Below the pieces are notes generated by a model. It was not told the DNA's origin and did no database searches. It worked only from the letters and a program-made list of their open reading frames with translations. The position numbers and the translations under genes were made by a program. DNA of 64,000 nucleotides from Prevotella corporis DSM 18810 = JCM 8529 (GTDB lineage Bacteria > Bacteroidota > Bacteroidia > Bacteroidales > Bacteroidaceae): the NCBI RefSeq assembly GCF_000430525.1, contig NZ_AUME01000001.1:124001-188000 (forward strand), written 5' to 3'. Positions 17,223 through 27,807 of the stretch are shown here, one piece after another (the stretch's first letter is position 1; each line of letters begins with the position of its first letter).

Positions 17223-17277
17223 AAATCGAAATTTTCTAATAATCGATTTGGGATTAATCGTTTTCATCAAAACGATT
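17223..17277. repeat. Pair of inverted repeats with AATCG arms
   Basis: AAATCGA (17223-17229) faces TCGATTT (17243-17249). Just after, AATCGTTTT (17256-17264) faces AAAACGATT (17269-17277) across a CATC loop, a perfect 9-base stem. AATCG or CGATT occurs in all four arms. It lies between convergent genes just downstream of repeat locus C. Confidence 0.5.
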
Positions 17278-17360
17278 ATACGTTTGAAAAGGATTCTTAT
17301 CATTATCTATTGACCGCATTTGGGTTGAAGGAACGATAGCTGATGACCGATTTTACTAAC

Positions 17361-17390
17361 AAAAAAGATGCGTCCCCTGTTCGGAACGCA
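17361..17390 (-). terminator. Intrinsic terminator downstream of ddh
   Basis: On the minus strand TGCGTTCC pairs with GGGGACGCA (17369-17390, one G-T pair) and is followed by a T run (the complement of AAAAAA at 17361-17366). It lies about 107 bases after the ddh stop. Confidence 0.65.
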
Positions 17391-17497
17391 CCTTGTTCTA
17401 TATTGATAGAGCACTGCAACCACAATCTGTTGTGGCGTCCAGCCCATCCGCTTTCCCAGCAAGTAGCCTTCGGCCGTATTGGTTGCGTTAAGGCACT

Positions 17498-18397
17498 CTA
17501 TACCAAAGTCTTAATCACGTCTTCCCTTGAAGCTGGCAAGTAGTCGATGACCGGAATCTCAGGCATAGTGTAGCAGCCTGGAGTCAGACGCATGGAAGCG
17601 CGAGCGCAGTTGACCAGCACCTGAGCAGTCAGTGCAGGGTTGTTGATACTCATGTTGAACTCGAAACGCTGGTTGGGTGTCTTGCCGCTTACGCCCTTGC
17701 GAACGAGGTTCACCCCGTGCCCCATGTCGCGCACATCGTCAACACTTGTCACGGCAAACACGTGGGTCTCGTCGTTGGCAAAGTACGGATCAGCCTTGAT
17801 TTCGGCCGTTACGTCTTCAATTGTCGCGCCATCCTCCAGTTCGACATAAACCATACGGCGATGGATACTCTCTCCCAGTGGGATGGTTACTGACAGTGCG
17901 TTCCTGACACCTTTCTTGCTGCGTACGCAAACAGAGTGTCCCATAGACATTCCCGGACCGAAGTTGGTGTAGGAGAGACCCTTTGGTGCGAGACTTTCCA
18001 ACAGAACGCGCACAACTGAGTCGGAACCCGGATCCCAGCCCGCAGCAATGATGCTCACCTTGCCGGCCTTCTTGCAGTTTTCGGTCTGCCTTGTGCGATA
18101 GTCGAGTATGCCTGTGTGGATGTCGTATGAATCAACGGTGTTGATACCGAGTGCTACAATCTTCTCTGCGTACTCCGGACAACTGCGCGTCGGTGCGGCG
18201 AGAATGGCCACATCCACATCCTTCAGTTTCTTTATGTCGTCAACCACCTCGTAAGGAGTCAACTCCAGTGGTTTGTCCTTGTCACCCTGACGGCGAACAA
18301 TGCCTACAATCTCAAAATCCTTGGCTGCCTCCAAGGCCTCCACGGCATAGTGACCGATGTTGCCGTAACCCACTACGGCTGCTCTTATTTTCCTCAT
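17498..18397 (-). CDS. ddh: meso-Diaminopimelate D-dehydrogenase
   Basis: A 299-residue NADP-dependent enzyme that makes meso-diaminopimelate from tetrahydrodipicolinate in one step, for peptidoglycan and lysine. The Rossmann loop is VVGYGNIG (residues 8-15). Family segments visible include AAPTRSCPEYAEKI, NTVDSYDIH, AAGWDPGSDSVVR and GPGMSMGHSV. Length fits the family. It has its own promoter and terminator and is divergent from ruvA. This one-step route is common in Bacteroidetes. Confidence 0.95.
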   Translation of the reverse strand: MRKIRAAVVGYGNIGHYAVEALEAAKDFEIVGIVRRQGDKDKPLELTPYEVVDDIKKLKDVDVAILAAPTRSCPEYAEKIVALGINTVDSYDIHTGILDYRTRQTENCKKAGKVSIIAAGWDPGSDSVVRVLLESLAPKGLSYTNFGPGMSMGHSVCVRSKKGVRNALSVTIPLGESIHRRMVYVELEDGATIEDVTAEIKADPYFANDETHVFAVTSVDDVRDMGHGVNLVRKGVSGKTPNQRFEFNMSINNPALTAQVLVNCARASMRLTPGCYTMPEIPVIDYLPASREDVIKTLV

Positions 18398-18436
18398 AAT
18401 CGTTTACTCTTAGAATGTTACCTTAAATATACGCTG

Positions 18437-18444
18437 CAAATTTA
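18437..18444 (-). promoter_or_regulatory. -7 box of ddh
   Basis: On the minus strand TAAATTTG matches TAnnTTTG, with TTG (18462-18464) 17 bases upstream as a weaker -33. It lies 39 bases before the ddh ATG. Confidence 0.6.
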
Positions 18445-18600
18445 AATCAAAATCATGAGAACAATTACAAAATACACACTTTTTAATTAAAAAATAGTTG
18501 TATAAAAATTGCTGGCCGTGCAATATTTATCCTCCCGTGTCGTTTTTAAGATGTATATATACGATAATCCTGTTAGTACAGGAGCTTAAGAAAGATTACT

Positions 18601-19218
18601 ATGATAGAATATATCAGGGGCGAATTAGCTGACCTGACGCCTGCATTGGCAGTAGTTGATGCCAATGGGGTGGGGTATGCGCTGAATATTTCGCTGAATA
18701 CTTATAGTGCCGTTCAGGGCATGAAAAGTGTCAAACTCTATGTCCACGAGGCCATCATGACGGGCGGACGCGATGACAACTATACGCTTTATGGCTTCGC
18801 TACCAAGCAGGAACGCTCACTCTACCGACTGCTCATCACCGTTTCGGGAGTGGGGGCAAACACGGCACGCATGATTCTGTCGTCGTTGACTCCGGCCGAG
18901 CTCTGCAACGTGATAGCCAATGCCGACGAGAAGATGCTGAAAACGGTAAAGGGCATAGGGCTGCGTACCGCCCAGCGAATCATCGTTGACCTGAAGGACA
19001 AGATTGTTCAGAGTGGAATAGCCGACGAACTGCACGTCAGCAGTCAGCCGAGTGCCGCCAGTGTCAATTCCGCTGTCAAGGATGAGGCCGTCGGCGCATT
19101 GACCATGCTGGGCTTCTCGCCTGCACCTTCGGCCAAGGTGGTAGTGGCAATACTGAGCGAACAACCAGAGTTGCCCGTGGAACAGGTTGTCAAACTTGCG
19201 TTGAAGCAAATTAAATAG
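18601..19218 (+). CDS. ruvA: Holliday junction branch migration protein RuvA
   Basis: A 205-residue protein that tetramerises on Holliday junctions and recruits the RuvB motor. Domain I is an OB-fold (residues 1-63). Domain II has two helix-hairpin-helix motifs, [13 protein letters not shown] (about 78-90) and [15 protein letters not shown] (about 113-127). The C-terminal RuvB-contacting domain contains [14 protein letters not shown] small CCTGT-TAGT-ACAGG hairpin (18569-18582) lies just before the ribosome site. sprA starts 31 bases downstream, so the two may be co-transcribed. Confidence 0.96.
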   Translation: MIEYIRGELADLTPALAVVDANGVGYALNISLNTYSAVQGMKSVKLYVHEAIMTGGRDDNYTLYGFATKQERSLYRLLITVSGVGANTARMILSSLTPAELCNVIANADEKMLKTVKGIGLRTAQRIIVDLKDKIVQSGIADELHVSSQPSAASVNSAVKDEAVGALTMLGFSPAPSAKVVVAILSEQPELPVEQVVKLALKQIK

Positions 19219-19249
19219 AAACCGTCATCGGGCTTCAACGTCTGTAGGA

Positions 19250-22200
19250 ATGAAACAAAGGCATATCATACTACTCTCACTTTTCCTCTTGTTGGCAGGC
19301 GTGAGCTTGTTGGCATGGGGACATTCTGTGTCTGCTAATAGGCCTTTGGGAAGTTTTTTGCGGACGTTGGTGGCACCATCCGACACGGCGAGGAAGGATT
19401 CTGTCGTCGTTCAGCAAGTGGAGATAGAGGATGAGACCATCCCCGACTCACTGTTGCACCCACGATGGAAAGTGCAGCGCACCACACCTGTCACCTACGA
19501 CGACCTCAACCAAGGCTCGTACGACCTGAACCGACCGGAGAACATGCGGCAGACTGTGGAGTACAACGACACACTCGACATGTATGTCATTGGAAACAAG
19601 ATTGGCGACTCGTATGTCACAGCCCCGATTATGATGACACCGGAGGAGTATCGCGCATGGAGCGAGAAACGAAGCTTTGCCGACTACTACCGCATCAAGA
19701 ACAAGGAGATTCTCGAACGCAAGGGTAAGGAGAAGTTCGACTTCACCGACATGCACTTCTCGCTGGGGCCTGCAGAAAAGATATTTGGGCCAGGAGGAGT
19801 AAGAATCAAGACACAGGGAACTGCTGAACTGAAGTTCGGCGCCACGCTGAAGAATATCGACAATCCGTCGCTGCCCATCCGTAACCGAAAGACTACGACA
19901 ATGAACTTCGATGAGAAGATCAATCTCAACGTCAATGGAAAGGTGGGCGACAAAGTGAACATGAACCTGAACTACAACACTGATGCGACGTTCGACTTCG
20001 ATGCACAGAACTTCAAGCTGCGCTATGAGGGCAAGGAGGATGAGATTATCAAACTCGTAGAGGGTGGCAACGTCTCGTTCCCCTCTAACAATTCATTGGT
20101 TCAGGGTGCCTCATCGCTCTTTGGTATTCGCGCGGATATGCAATTCGGAAAGTTGAAGTTGCAGACCGTTATTTCGCAAAAGAAGTCATCCAACAAGAGC
20201 GTAAGTTCAAAGGGTGGCAAACAGTTGACACCCTTTGAGATATCGGCTGCCGATTACGAGGAGAACCGTCACTTCTTCCTTTCGCACGCATTCCGCAGCC
20301 GTTACGATGCGGCAATGAAGACTTTGCCCAATCTGACAACTGGTATTACCATCAATCGCGTGGAAATCTGGGTGACAAACAAGACTGGAACAACCAACAA
20401 CACGCGTAATATCGTTGCCTTGAGCGACTTGGGTGAAAACATGAACGTGAGCCGTAGCGACCTTTGGGGCAACGGTGGCGGACCAGTTCCTGCCAATAGT
20501 GCCAACAGTGAGTATGCAACCATTGCGCAGAATCATCCAGAGGCACGCGATATCGACAAGTCGGCTACCGTTCTCGACGCCTTGGGGCTGGTGGGCGGTA
20601 CCGATTATGAGAAACTTTCAAGCGCACGTTTGCTCAATAGCTCGGAATATACGGTGAACAATGCTCTCGGATACGTCTCCCTTCGCACAGGATTGCAGAC
20701 CGATCAAGTGCTGGCGATAGCCTATGAATACACCTTTGGTGGCGTGACGTATCAGGTCGGCGAGTTTGCGAGCGACAGAACGGATGTCTCGGATGTGCTT
20801 TTCGTCAAGTCGTTGAAGAACACCAGCAATCATCCACGGCAAGCTAACTGGGACTTGATGATGAAAAACGTCTATTATCTCGCATCAACCGTTGAGCGCG
20901 ACAAGTTCCGTCTTGACGTGAAGTTCCAAAGTGACACGGCTGGTGTTTACCTATCATACATCCCTGAACAGCAAGTCAAAGACCAAACGCTCATTAAGGC
21001 ATTGGGAGCTGACCGACTGGACAATAACAACAATGCTCATTCCAATGGATATTTCGATTATGTGGATGGCTATACGGTTGCCAACGGACGTGTGTTCTTT
21101 CCCGCAGCAGAGCCCTTTGGACAATACATATACAATTATCTGACATCGAAGGGAGTACCGGCAGCAACTGCACAGAAGTATGCTTTTACCGAATTGTACG
21201 ACTCAACGAAAACCATCGCTAAGCAGATTGCTGAGAAAGACAAGTATCTGCTCGTGGGACAGTTCAGGGGAACGAGTGCTAATGTTATCTCACTGGGGGC
21301 GTACAATGTGCCGCAAGGCTCGGTTGTGGTAACGGCGGGTGGCGTAACCTTGTCGGAAGGCTCGGACTACAGTGTCGATTACAGTGCTGGTGAAGTGACA
21401 ATCCTCAACCAAAGTATCATCGACGCAGGAACATCGGTGAACGTCTCGCTTGAGAGTCAGAGCGATTATGGACAGGAACGCAAGACAATGTTTGGGCTGA
21501 ACTGGCAATATGATTTCTCAAAGAACTTCATGATAGGGGGTACTTTCATGCATTTGTCTGAGCAACCCTTGACAACGAAGGTAAATATGGGGGCTGAACC
21601 AGTTAACAATACTATCTGGGGATTGAACATGAACTGGAAGAAAGAGAGCCAATGGCTCACCAATATGCTTGACAAAATTCCGTTCTTGCACCTCACTCAG
21701 CCCTCACACATCTCCTTTTCGGCAGAGTTTGCACAGCTGTTGGCTGGCCAGAGCAGCGGAACCCAGGACAGAGCGTCGTATCTTGATGACTTTGAGAATA
21801 CCAAGAACACCATAGACGTCAGCCAACCGACTAACTGGATTATATCAAGCGTGCCTTCTGATTTCACCGAATCAGCCGACAAGACAACGCTTCGGAGTGG
21901 TTTCAACCGCAGTTTGCTGGCTTGGTACAACATCGATCCTTTGTTTACGCGTCGCAGTAGCTCACTGACGCCAGGCCATATCAAGAGCGATTTGGAACAG
22001 TTGTCCAATCATTACGTGCGAGAGGTCTATGTCCATGAGCTGTTTCCTAACCGCGACCAGAGCAGTTACAACGGTTCCACTTCAACTTTGTCGGTTCTTA
22101 ACCTTGCGTATTATCCAGAAGAACGTGGTCCTTACAACTTTAATCCGACACTTGACATCAACGGCCATTTGCCAAATCCACGACAAAAGTGGGGCGGTAT

Positions 22201-25200
22201 GATGCGTAAACTTGATACAAATGACTTCGAGACGGCAAATATCGAGTACATTGAGTTCTGGATGCTTGATCCATTCATCTATACTCGTCAGCAAGCTGAT
22301 GCCAATCGCTATGGTGGTGATTTCTATATTAATCTCGGGGAGGTGTCGGAAGATGTGCTCCATGATGGTAAAAAGTATTATGAGAGCGGTATGCCAGTCG
22401 ATGGTAGCCAAGCTTGGACCACCACTCAGTGGGGAAGGGTTCCCACACAGGCTACAGTAACTTATGCCTTTGCCACGACAAAAGGAAGCCGTGCCTTACA
22501 GGATGTTGGCTTTAACGGACTGACGGATGCCGAGGAACAGCAGTTTGAGTCGTACCAGGATTTCCTTTCCTATGCGAGGGCAAATACAAACCAAGCTGTT
22601 TTCGACTCCATCTGGGCTGACCCGGCCAATGACGACTACCACTATTATCGTGGTTCGGACTGGGATCAGGCACAGGCCTCTATTCTTCAGCGCTACAAAA
22701 AAATAAACAATCCTCAGGGAAACTCTCCCGATAGCGATACCCGCAACGAGCGATACGACACATCTTATAAGACGACGCCTGACGTTGAAGACATCAATCA
22801 GGATTATACGCTCAACGAATACGAGAAATACTACCAGTACAAGGTGAGCATTCGCCCCGAAGAAATGGTGGTAGGACAGAATTACATCGTTGACAAGCGC
22901 ACGGCATCGGTGAAGTTGCGCAACGGAAAGACAGAGGAGGCAACGTGGTATCAGTTCCGAATTCCTGTACGGGAGTACCAGAAACGTGTGGGAGGCATCA
23001 GCGACTTCACCAGTATCCGGTTCATGCGCATGTTCTTGACTGACTTTGAAAAGCCTATTGTGCTACGTTTTGGTACATTCGACCTCGTTCGTGGCGAGTG
23101 GCGGCAGTACCAACAGAGCCTGACAAATGCCGCATCTACGTCCGGAACGATGGCTGTGAGCGCTGTGAGTATAGAAGAGAACAACGACAAGACACCTGTC
23201 AACTATGTTCTGCCCCCTGGTATCACCCGCGAACAAGACCCGACGCAGCCCCAACTTGTACAAAGCAACGAGCAGGCGTTGGCGATCACGGTGCATAACC
23301 TCGGCAACAAGGAGTCGAAGGCCGTCTATAAGAATACGACGCTCGACATTCGCCAGTACAAGCGTTTGCAATTGTTCGTCCATGCCAATGCTTTGGAGCA
23401 AAACACGACAAATCTTACAGACAACCAGTTGGCCGTTTTCGTGCGATTGGGCTCTGATTACAAGAACAACTACTATGAATATGAGATTCCTCTGAAGCTG
23501 ACGCCTGCTGGTTGGTATGACACTTACTCCCGACAGGGCTGTGAGGCCGTATGGCCAGTGGAGAATATGCTCGACATTCCAATCTCGCTGTTCACCAGTG
23601 TGAAGCGTCAGCGCAACGAGGGACGAGGAAATGGCACGGCAAGTTACAACCGTGAGTTTTCGGTTTATGACGAAAGCCGCCCCTCCAACCGAGTGAGTGT
23701 GATGGGAAACCCGACCTTAGGCGAGATAAAGACCATGATTGTGGGTGTGCGCAACCTGTCAGGGTCGGAGAAAAGCGGTGAGGTCTGGCTCAATGAGATG
23801 CGCTTGCTTGAGTTCAACAATGAAGGAGGATGGGCAGCAAAGGGACAACTGAATATCCAACTCTCCGACTTTGGTACGGTGGATGTGAATGCCAGCCACA
23901 GTACCGACGGTTTTGGTGGCTTGGAACAAGGAGTAAGCGAGCGCCAACAGGAAACGAACACCGATGTTTCGGTAACGGCCAGTCTCGAATTAGGCAAGTT
24001 CTTCCCCGACAAGGCCAGAGTTTCCGCACCTCTTTATTATAGTGTAACGAAAAGCGAGAGCCGTCCGAAGTACAATCCGCTCGATACCGACATGGAATTG
24101 GATGCCGCCCTCGACGGCGCAGCTAATGAACACGAGCGCGATTCCATCGAATCGATTGCCGTGACGAAACGAACGACCACCAACTTCTCACTGTCGAATG
24201 TGCGAGTGGGCATCCAGACCAAGCGTCACCCGATGCCTTACGACCCAGCCAACTTCTCTTTCTCCTACAGTCACTCACATTCTCACACCGCTGGCGAAAC
24301 TACCGTCTATGAGAACGAAGACAACTGGCGCGGAGCGATGAACTATAGCTGGACACCAGTTTACAAAGCCTGGGGGCCGTTCAAGAGTCTGATCAAGAGC
24401 AAGTCGAAATGGTTTGACATTATCAAACGTTTTGAATTGAACTGGCTGCCCCAAAACATTGCCTTCAACACCGAAATAACCCGTAACTACTACGAGTTGC
24501 AGGAGCGTGACATGCAAGCGACCGAAAATTCGATGTTACCTCTGACGTTCAATGAGCAATTCCTGTGGAACCGTGATTTCTCCATCCGCTGGGACCTCAC
24601 CCGCAATCTTCACATGAATTTTCAGAGTGCGACGCATGCCGAGATAGAAGAGCCTTACACTCCCATCAACAAAGATCTCTATGCCGACCAGTATCAGGCA
24701 TGGAAAGACTCTGTATGGACCAGCATCAAGCACTTCGGAACACCGCTCGATTATCAGCAGAATTTTACTCTTTCCTATCAGTTGCCGCTCAACCTGATAC
24801 CTATCTTCGATTGGATTAATGCCGATGCCAACTATACCTCAGCCTATACGTGGGTAAGAGGTACCGACTTGGAGGACGGAACGTCGCTGGGAAATACAAT
24901 CACCACCAACCGAACACTCAACATCAACGGATCGTTGAACTTCGAACGGCTCTACAATCACATCCCATTCCTTAAAAAAACCAATGAACGATTCAACAAA
25001 TCGCTCTCGCGCAAGGAGAATAGACTGAAGAAGCGGCTTGAACAGAATCTCAGAATACGCAATATTGACGGTGCCAAAGAGCCGAAAGAGGACAACAACA
25101 AGAAAAATTTGCCAAAGAACACAAAGAGCTTTGAAAAGGAAGTCACTATTCCTGCTGACACGGCAATCATTGTTTCGCACTCAAAAAAGACCAAGCGGAT

Positions 25201-26839
25201 ACTCCTCTCGCTTAAGGATGCAGATGGTCATTCCGTAAAACTGAAATGGCGGAAGATGGACAGCAATAGGGTGAAGCTTTACAACAAGACAGACTCCGCA
25301 CTCAGATTGAAGCTGACTGTTACGCCAAAAGACCCGCTCGATAACAAAGGGTGGTACAAGACCGCACAATGTATTGCACGTGCACTGATGATGGTGCGCA
25401 ATGCAAGCATCTCTTACCGTAACCAATACTCCATGTCGCTGCCCGGTTTCATGCCAACCGTTGGCGATGCCTTTGGTCAGACCCGTGGGCAGGGAGTGCT
25501 TTCGCCAGGACTCGATTTCGCTTTCGGACTTGTCGGAGACAGTTATATCGACAAGGCGCGAGAGAACGACTGGCTCCTGATAAACGACAGCATCGCCACT
25601 CCAGCTACAACCAACAAGACAGAAGACCTTCAGCTGCGCGTTACGCTCGAACCGATGCGCGACTTTAAAATCGATCTCAATGCGAGTCGCACGGAAACCA
25701 CCTCCAAGAGCATACAGTACATGTATGTGGGCAACCCTACCACGCAGAGTGGAATGCTCACTATGACCACCATCTCATTGGGAACAGCATTCGAGAGTCA
25801 GGGAAATGCCAATAACGGCTACCGAAGTGCGACTTTTGAGAAGTTCGTCGGCTCGCTTGATGTCTATCGCCGTCGTGTGGAAGAGCGCTATCACGGTGCA
25901 TCCTATCCGGCTTCGTATGGCGGTGGCGTATTCGACCCGTCTATAGGGGCAGTGGATAAGTACAGTGCCGATGTCATGATTCCCGCATTCCTCAATGCTT
26001 ATACCAGCATGGGCGGCAACGGTCTGAAAATATTCCCTGGCTTGCGGAGCATGCTTCCCAACTGGACGATACGCTATAGCGGACTGTCGCGCCTGCCTTT
26101 CTTCCAGGATGTTTTCAAGAGTGTCAACATCAACCATTCCTACAAGAGTATTTTCGCCATCGGATCGTACCAGAGCTACAGCACATGGCAGGAATACATG
26201 AACGGACTCGGATTCATTGCCGATGCAACCACTGGTGTGCCCATACCAAGTTCGATGTACAATATAGCGCAGGTGAGCATCAACGAGGCATTCTCTCCGT
26301 TGTTAGGAATCGATGTAACGATGCTGAACAACTTGACAGCACGTCTCGAATACCGTCAGACACGTGTGCTGTCGCTCTCCATGACGAGTGTGCAGATTAA
26401 CGAGGCGACATCGAAGGACTGGGTGCTGGGTTTGGGCTACCGAATCAACAATCTCAACCTGTTCGGAGGCCGCAACACCCGATTGGTGAAGAGCAAAAAG
26501 AAGGCTGGCGACGAGAAACAACAGCGCGCCAATACCAATAGCAGCAACAGCTCCAACCGCAATAACAGCGGCATCAATCGCGCTTTGAACCTGCGTCTCG
26601 ACGTCAGCTACCGTCGCCAGTCAGCCATCACGCGCGATATCGCCACTTTGGCTTCTGCGGCATCAAGCGGCAACACGGCATTCAAATTCTCTTTTACGGG
26701 CGATTATACCCTCAGTCGTCTAATTACGGCCAGTCTCTATTACGATATGCAAGTCAACACACCGCTGCTCTCATCGAGCAGCTATCCCACCACCACGCAC
26801 GACTTCGGCCTCAGTCTGAAATTGAGCCTTACACGATAG
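19250..26839 (+). CDS. sprA: Type IX secretion translocon protein SprA (Sov)
   Basis: A 2529-residue outer-membrane protein, the giant 36-strand barrel through which type IX secretion substrates leave the cell. The N-terminus (RHIILLSLFLLLAGVSLLAWG) is a signal peptide. The long beta-rich sequence includes family landmarks such as FGPGGVRIKTQG, KVNMNLNYNTDATF, SSLFGIRADMQFG, YLDDFENTKNTIDVS, and a barrel ending GLSLKLSLTR. The length and the ruvA neighbour fit the family. A Lys/Asn-rich segment around residues 1920-1970 and a Ser/Asn-rich stretch near 2425-2445 are probably surface or periplasmic loops. No other type IX component lies in the window. Confidence 0.96.
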   Translation: MKQRHIILLSLFLLLAGVSLLAWGHSVSANRPLGSFLRTLVAPSDTARKDSVVVQQVEIEDETIPDSLLHPRWKVQRTTPVTYDDLNQGSYDLNRPENMRQTVEYNDTLDMYVIGNKIGDSYVTAPIMMTPEEYRAWSEKRSFADYYRIKNKEILERKGKEKFDFTDMHFSLGPAEKIFGPGGVRIKTQGTAELKFGATLKNIDNPSLPIRNRKTTTMNFDEKINLNVNGKVGDKVNMNLNYNTDATFDFDAQNFKLRYEGKEDEIIKLVEGGNVSFPSNNSLVQGASSLFGIRADMQFGKLKLQTVISQKKSSNKSVSSKGGKQLTPFEISAADYEENRHFFLSHAFRSRYDAAMKTLPNLTTGITINRVEIWVTNKTGTTNNTRNIVALSDLGENMNVSRSDLWGNGGGPVPANSANSEYATIAQNHPEARDIDKSATVLDALGLVGGTDYEKLSSARLLNSSEYTVNNALGYVSLRTGLQTDQVLAIAYEYTFGGVTYQVGEFASDRTDVSDVLFVKSLKNTSNHPRQANWDLMMKNVYYLASTVERDKFRLDVKFQSDTAGVYLSYIPEQQVKDQTLIKALGADRLDNNNNAHSNGYFDYVDGYTVANGRVFFPAAEPFGQYIYNYLTSKGVPAATAQKYAFTELYDSTKTIAKQIAEKDKYLLVGQFRGTSANVISLGAYNVPQGSVVVTAGGVTLSEGSDYSVDYSAGEVTILNQSIIDAGTSVNVSLESQSDYGQERKTMFGLNWQYDFSKNFMIGGTFMHLSEQPLTTKVNMGAEPVNNTIWGLNMNWKKESQWLTNMLDKIPFLHLTQPSHISFSAEFAQLLAGQSSGTQDRASYLDDFENTKNTIDVSQPTNWIISSVPSDFTESADKTTLRSGFNRSLLAWYNIDPLFTRRSSSLTPGHIKSDLEQLSNHYVREVYVHELFPNRDQSSYNGSTSTLSVLNLAYYPEERGPYNFNPTLDINGHLPNPRQKWGGMMRKLDTNDFETANIEYIEFWMLDPFIYTRQQADANRYGGDFYINLGEVSEDVLHDGKKYYESGMPVDGSQAWTTTQWGRVPTQATVTYAFATTKGSRALQDVGFNGLTDAEEQQFESYQDFLSYARANTNQAVFDSIWADPANDDYHYYRGSDWDQAQASILQRYKKINNPQGNSPDSDTRNERYDTSYKTTPDVEDINQDYTLNEYEKYYQYKVSIRPEEMVVGQNYIVDKRTASVKLRNGKTEEATWYQFRIPVREYQKRVGGISDFTSIRFMRMFLTDFEKPIVLRFGTFDLVRGEWRQYQQSLTNAASTSGTMAVSAVSIEENNDKTPVNYVLPPGITREQDPTQPQLVQSNEQALAITVHNLGNKESKAVYKNTTLDIRQYKRLQLFVHANALEQNTTNLTDNQLAVFVRLGSDYKNNYYEYEIPLKLTPAGWYDTYSRQGCEAVWPVENMLDIPISLFTSVKRQRNEGRGNGTASYNREFSVYDESRPSNRVSVMGNPTLGEIKTMIVGVRNLSGSEKSGEVWLNEMRLLEFNNEGGWAAKGQLNIQLSDFGTVDVNASHSTDGFGGLEQGVSERQQETNTDVSVTASLELGKFFPDKARVSAPLYYSVTKSESRPKYNPLDTDMELDAALDGAANEHERDSIESIAVTKRTTTNFSLSNVRVGIQTKRHPMPYDPANFSFSYSHSHSHTAGETTVYENEDNWRGAMNYSWTPVYKAWGPFKSLIKSKSKWFDIIKRFELNWLPQNIAFNTEITRNYYELQERDMQATENSMLPLTFNEQFLWNRDFSIRWDLTRNLHMNFQSATHAEIEEPYTPINKDLYADQYQAWKDSVWTSIKHFGTPLDYQQNFTLSYQLPLNLIPIFDWINADANYTSAYTWVRGTDLEDGTSLGNTITTNRTLNINGSLNFERLYNHIPFLKKTNERFNKSLSRKENRLKKRLEQNLRIRNIDGAKEPKEDNNKKNLPKNTKSFEKEVTIPADTAIIVSHSKKTKRILLSLKDADGHSVKLKWRKMDSNRVKLYNKTDSALRLKLTVTPKDPLDNKGWYKTAQCIARALMMVRNASISYRNQYSMSLPGFMPTVGDAFGQTRGQGVLSPGLDFAFGLVGDSYIDKARENDWLLINDSIATPATTNKTEDLQLRVTLEPMRDFKIDLNASRTETTSKSIQYMYVGNPTTQSGMLTMTTISLGTAFESQGNANNGYRSATFEKFVGSLDVYRRRVEERYHGASYPASYGGGVFDPSIGAVDKYSADVMIPAFLNAYTSMGGNGLKIFPGLRSMLPNWTIRYSGLSRLPFFQDVFKSVNINHSYKSIFAIGSYQSYSTWQEYMNGLGFIADATTGVPIPSSMYNIAQVSINEAFSPLLGIDVTMLNNLTARLEYRQTRVLSLSMTSVQINEATSKDWVLGLGYRINNLNLFGGRNTRLVKSKKKAGDEKQQRANTNSSNSSNRNNSGINRALNLRLDVSYRRQSAITRDIATLASAASSGNTAFKFSFTGDYTLSRLITASLYYDMQVNTPLLSSSSYPTTTHDFGLSLKLSLTR

Positions 26840-26936
26840 TCCTACCGTAGTCATGCAGATGGCTTGCCATAGCCTTTGGCAACCTTTGGTGAATGGTCAG
26901 CGCAATGAAAAATCCTTACAATCCACGTTCTTTCAT

Positions 26937-27070
26937 TTGTTTTATAACGGTTTGATAATCAGTGCTATATTTTTTTGTGCGCAAAAGGTGACCTTTCATG
27001 CTGCGATACCTCATCTTTTGGCATGCCGAAGCTCACCTTTTGCCGTAGGAAGGCTGTCTTTCTGCAATCA
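26937..27070. repeat. Composite repeat, locus D: AT-rich module plus four 22-bp units
   Basis: The module (26937-26972) reads TTTTATAACGG then TTTGATAATCAGTGCTATA. Units start at 26983, 27005, 27027 and 27049. Cores are the perfect AAAGGTGACCTTT, then ATACCTCATCTTT, GAAGCTCACCTTT and a decayed fourth unit. The gap from sprA to the PH-domain gene (26840-27417) separates two plus-strand genes; after the array I see only the downstream promoter. Confidence 0.86.
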
Positions 27071-27384
27071 GACGGTAAAAACATCTTACATTCGTTGCCA
27101 GTCAGTCGTCACACAATGGTCATGAAGTAACCGTTTAATACCATTGCTCCCGACCCGTTCTTGTTCGCCTTCCGTTGACTCGAACAAAGCCATATTTTCA
27201 TCATCTAATTGTGAACTTCGGATTTAATGCCCGACAGAGGTAAGCTATACACTTGTCTGTAAATCACGAAAAGCCAGACACGACGAGGCGGTCAGTCAGC
27301 CGAAAATATCATGCGTTCACGACAATTATCGCCAATTAACGGCAGTTATTAGTTGCGCGATGCCCGATTGCCCGTATTTTTTTG

Positions 27385-27392
27385 TAAATTTG
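27385..27392 (+). promoter_or_regulatory. -7 box of the PH-domain/dacB transcript
   Basis: TAAATTTG matches TAnnTTTG and lies 25 bases before the ATG at 27418. No strong -33 element is seen. Confidence 0.55.
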
Positions 27393-27417
27393 CATTCTAA
27401 TAAATAGTGTTGCGATA

Positions 27418-27807
27418 ATGGAGCGAACATTTAGTCATCGGGTGACGATACTCGAATGGAGTGCCATTGCACTCTTTGCGCTGGGCACACTCTACGGATT
27501 TTGGCACCGTCAGAATGTTGCGTTGGTTGTCTTGGGAACCGTCTTTGTGCTGTTGACCATCCTTGCGCTCGACAGAGCCTTGCACACGAGCTATGTTCTC
27601 ACACCCGACGACGTGCTGATAGTGCGACGTGGCCGTTTTTCGCGTGAGAGACGCCTTGCACTGGCCGATATAAAGACCATAAGAGAGTTGCCCCTTGCCT
27701 TCCGTTTAGGCAACTTCGTGCTGCTGGAACTGACCAACGGCCGTGTGGAGAGTGTGCAGCCTGAAAACAACAAGGCCTTCATCGCAGCCATTCAGAAACG
27801 ATTATGA
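27418..27807 (+). CDS. Small membrane protein with a bacterial PH-like domain
   Basis: A 129-residue protein. Two hydrophobic helices (about residues 10-26 and 32-52) are followed by a beta-rich domain: YVLTPDDVLIVRRGRFSRER, then LADIKTIRELPLAFRLGNFV and a C-terminal helix (NNKAFIAAIQKRL). This is the layout of YdbS/YdbT-like bacterial PH-domain proteins. The stop overlaps the start of dacB as ATGA, suggesting co-translation and perhaps a role in envelope assembly. No biochemical function is known. Confidence 0.75.
   Translation: MERTFSHRVTILEWSAIALFALGTLYGFWHRQNVALVVLGTVFVLLTILALDRALHTSYVLTPDDVLIVRRGRFSRERRLALADIKTIRELPLAFRLGNFVLLELTNGRVESVQPENNKAFIAAIQKRL

Noticed and set aside
17343..17543. 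66-codon plus-strand frame over the ddh 3' end
   Set aside because: It spans the ddh terminator and overlaps ddh antisense with no supporting signal.
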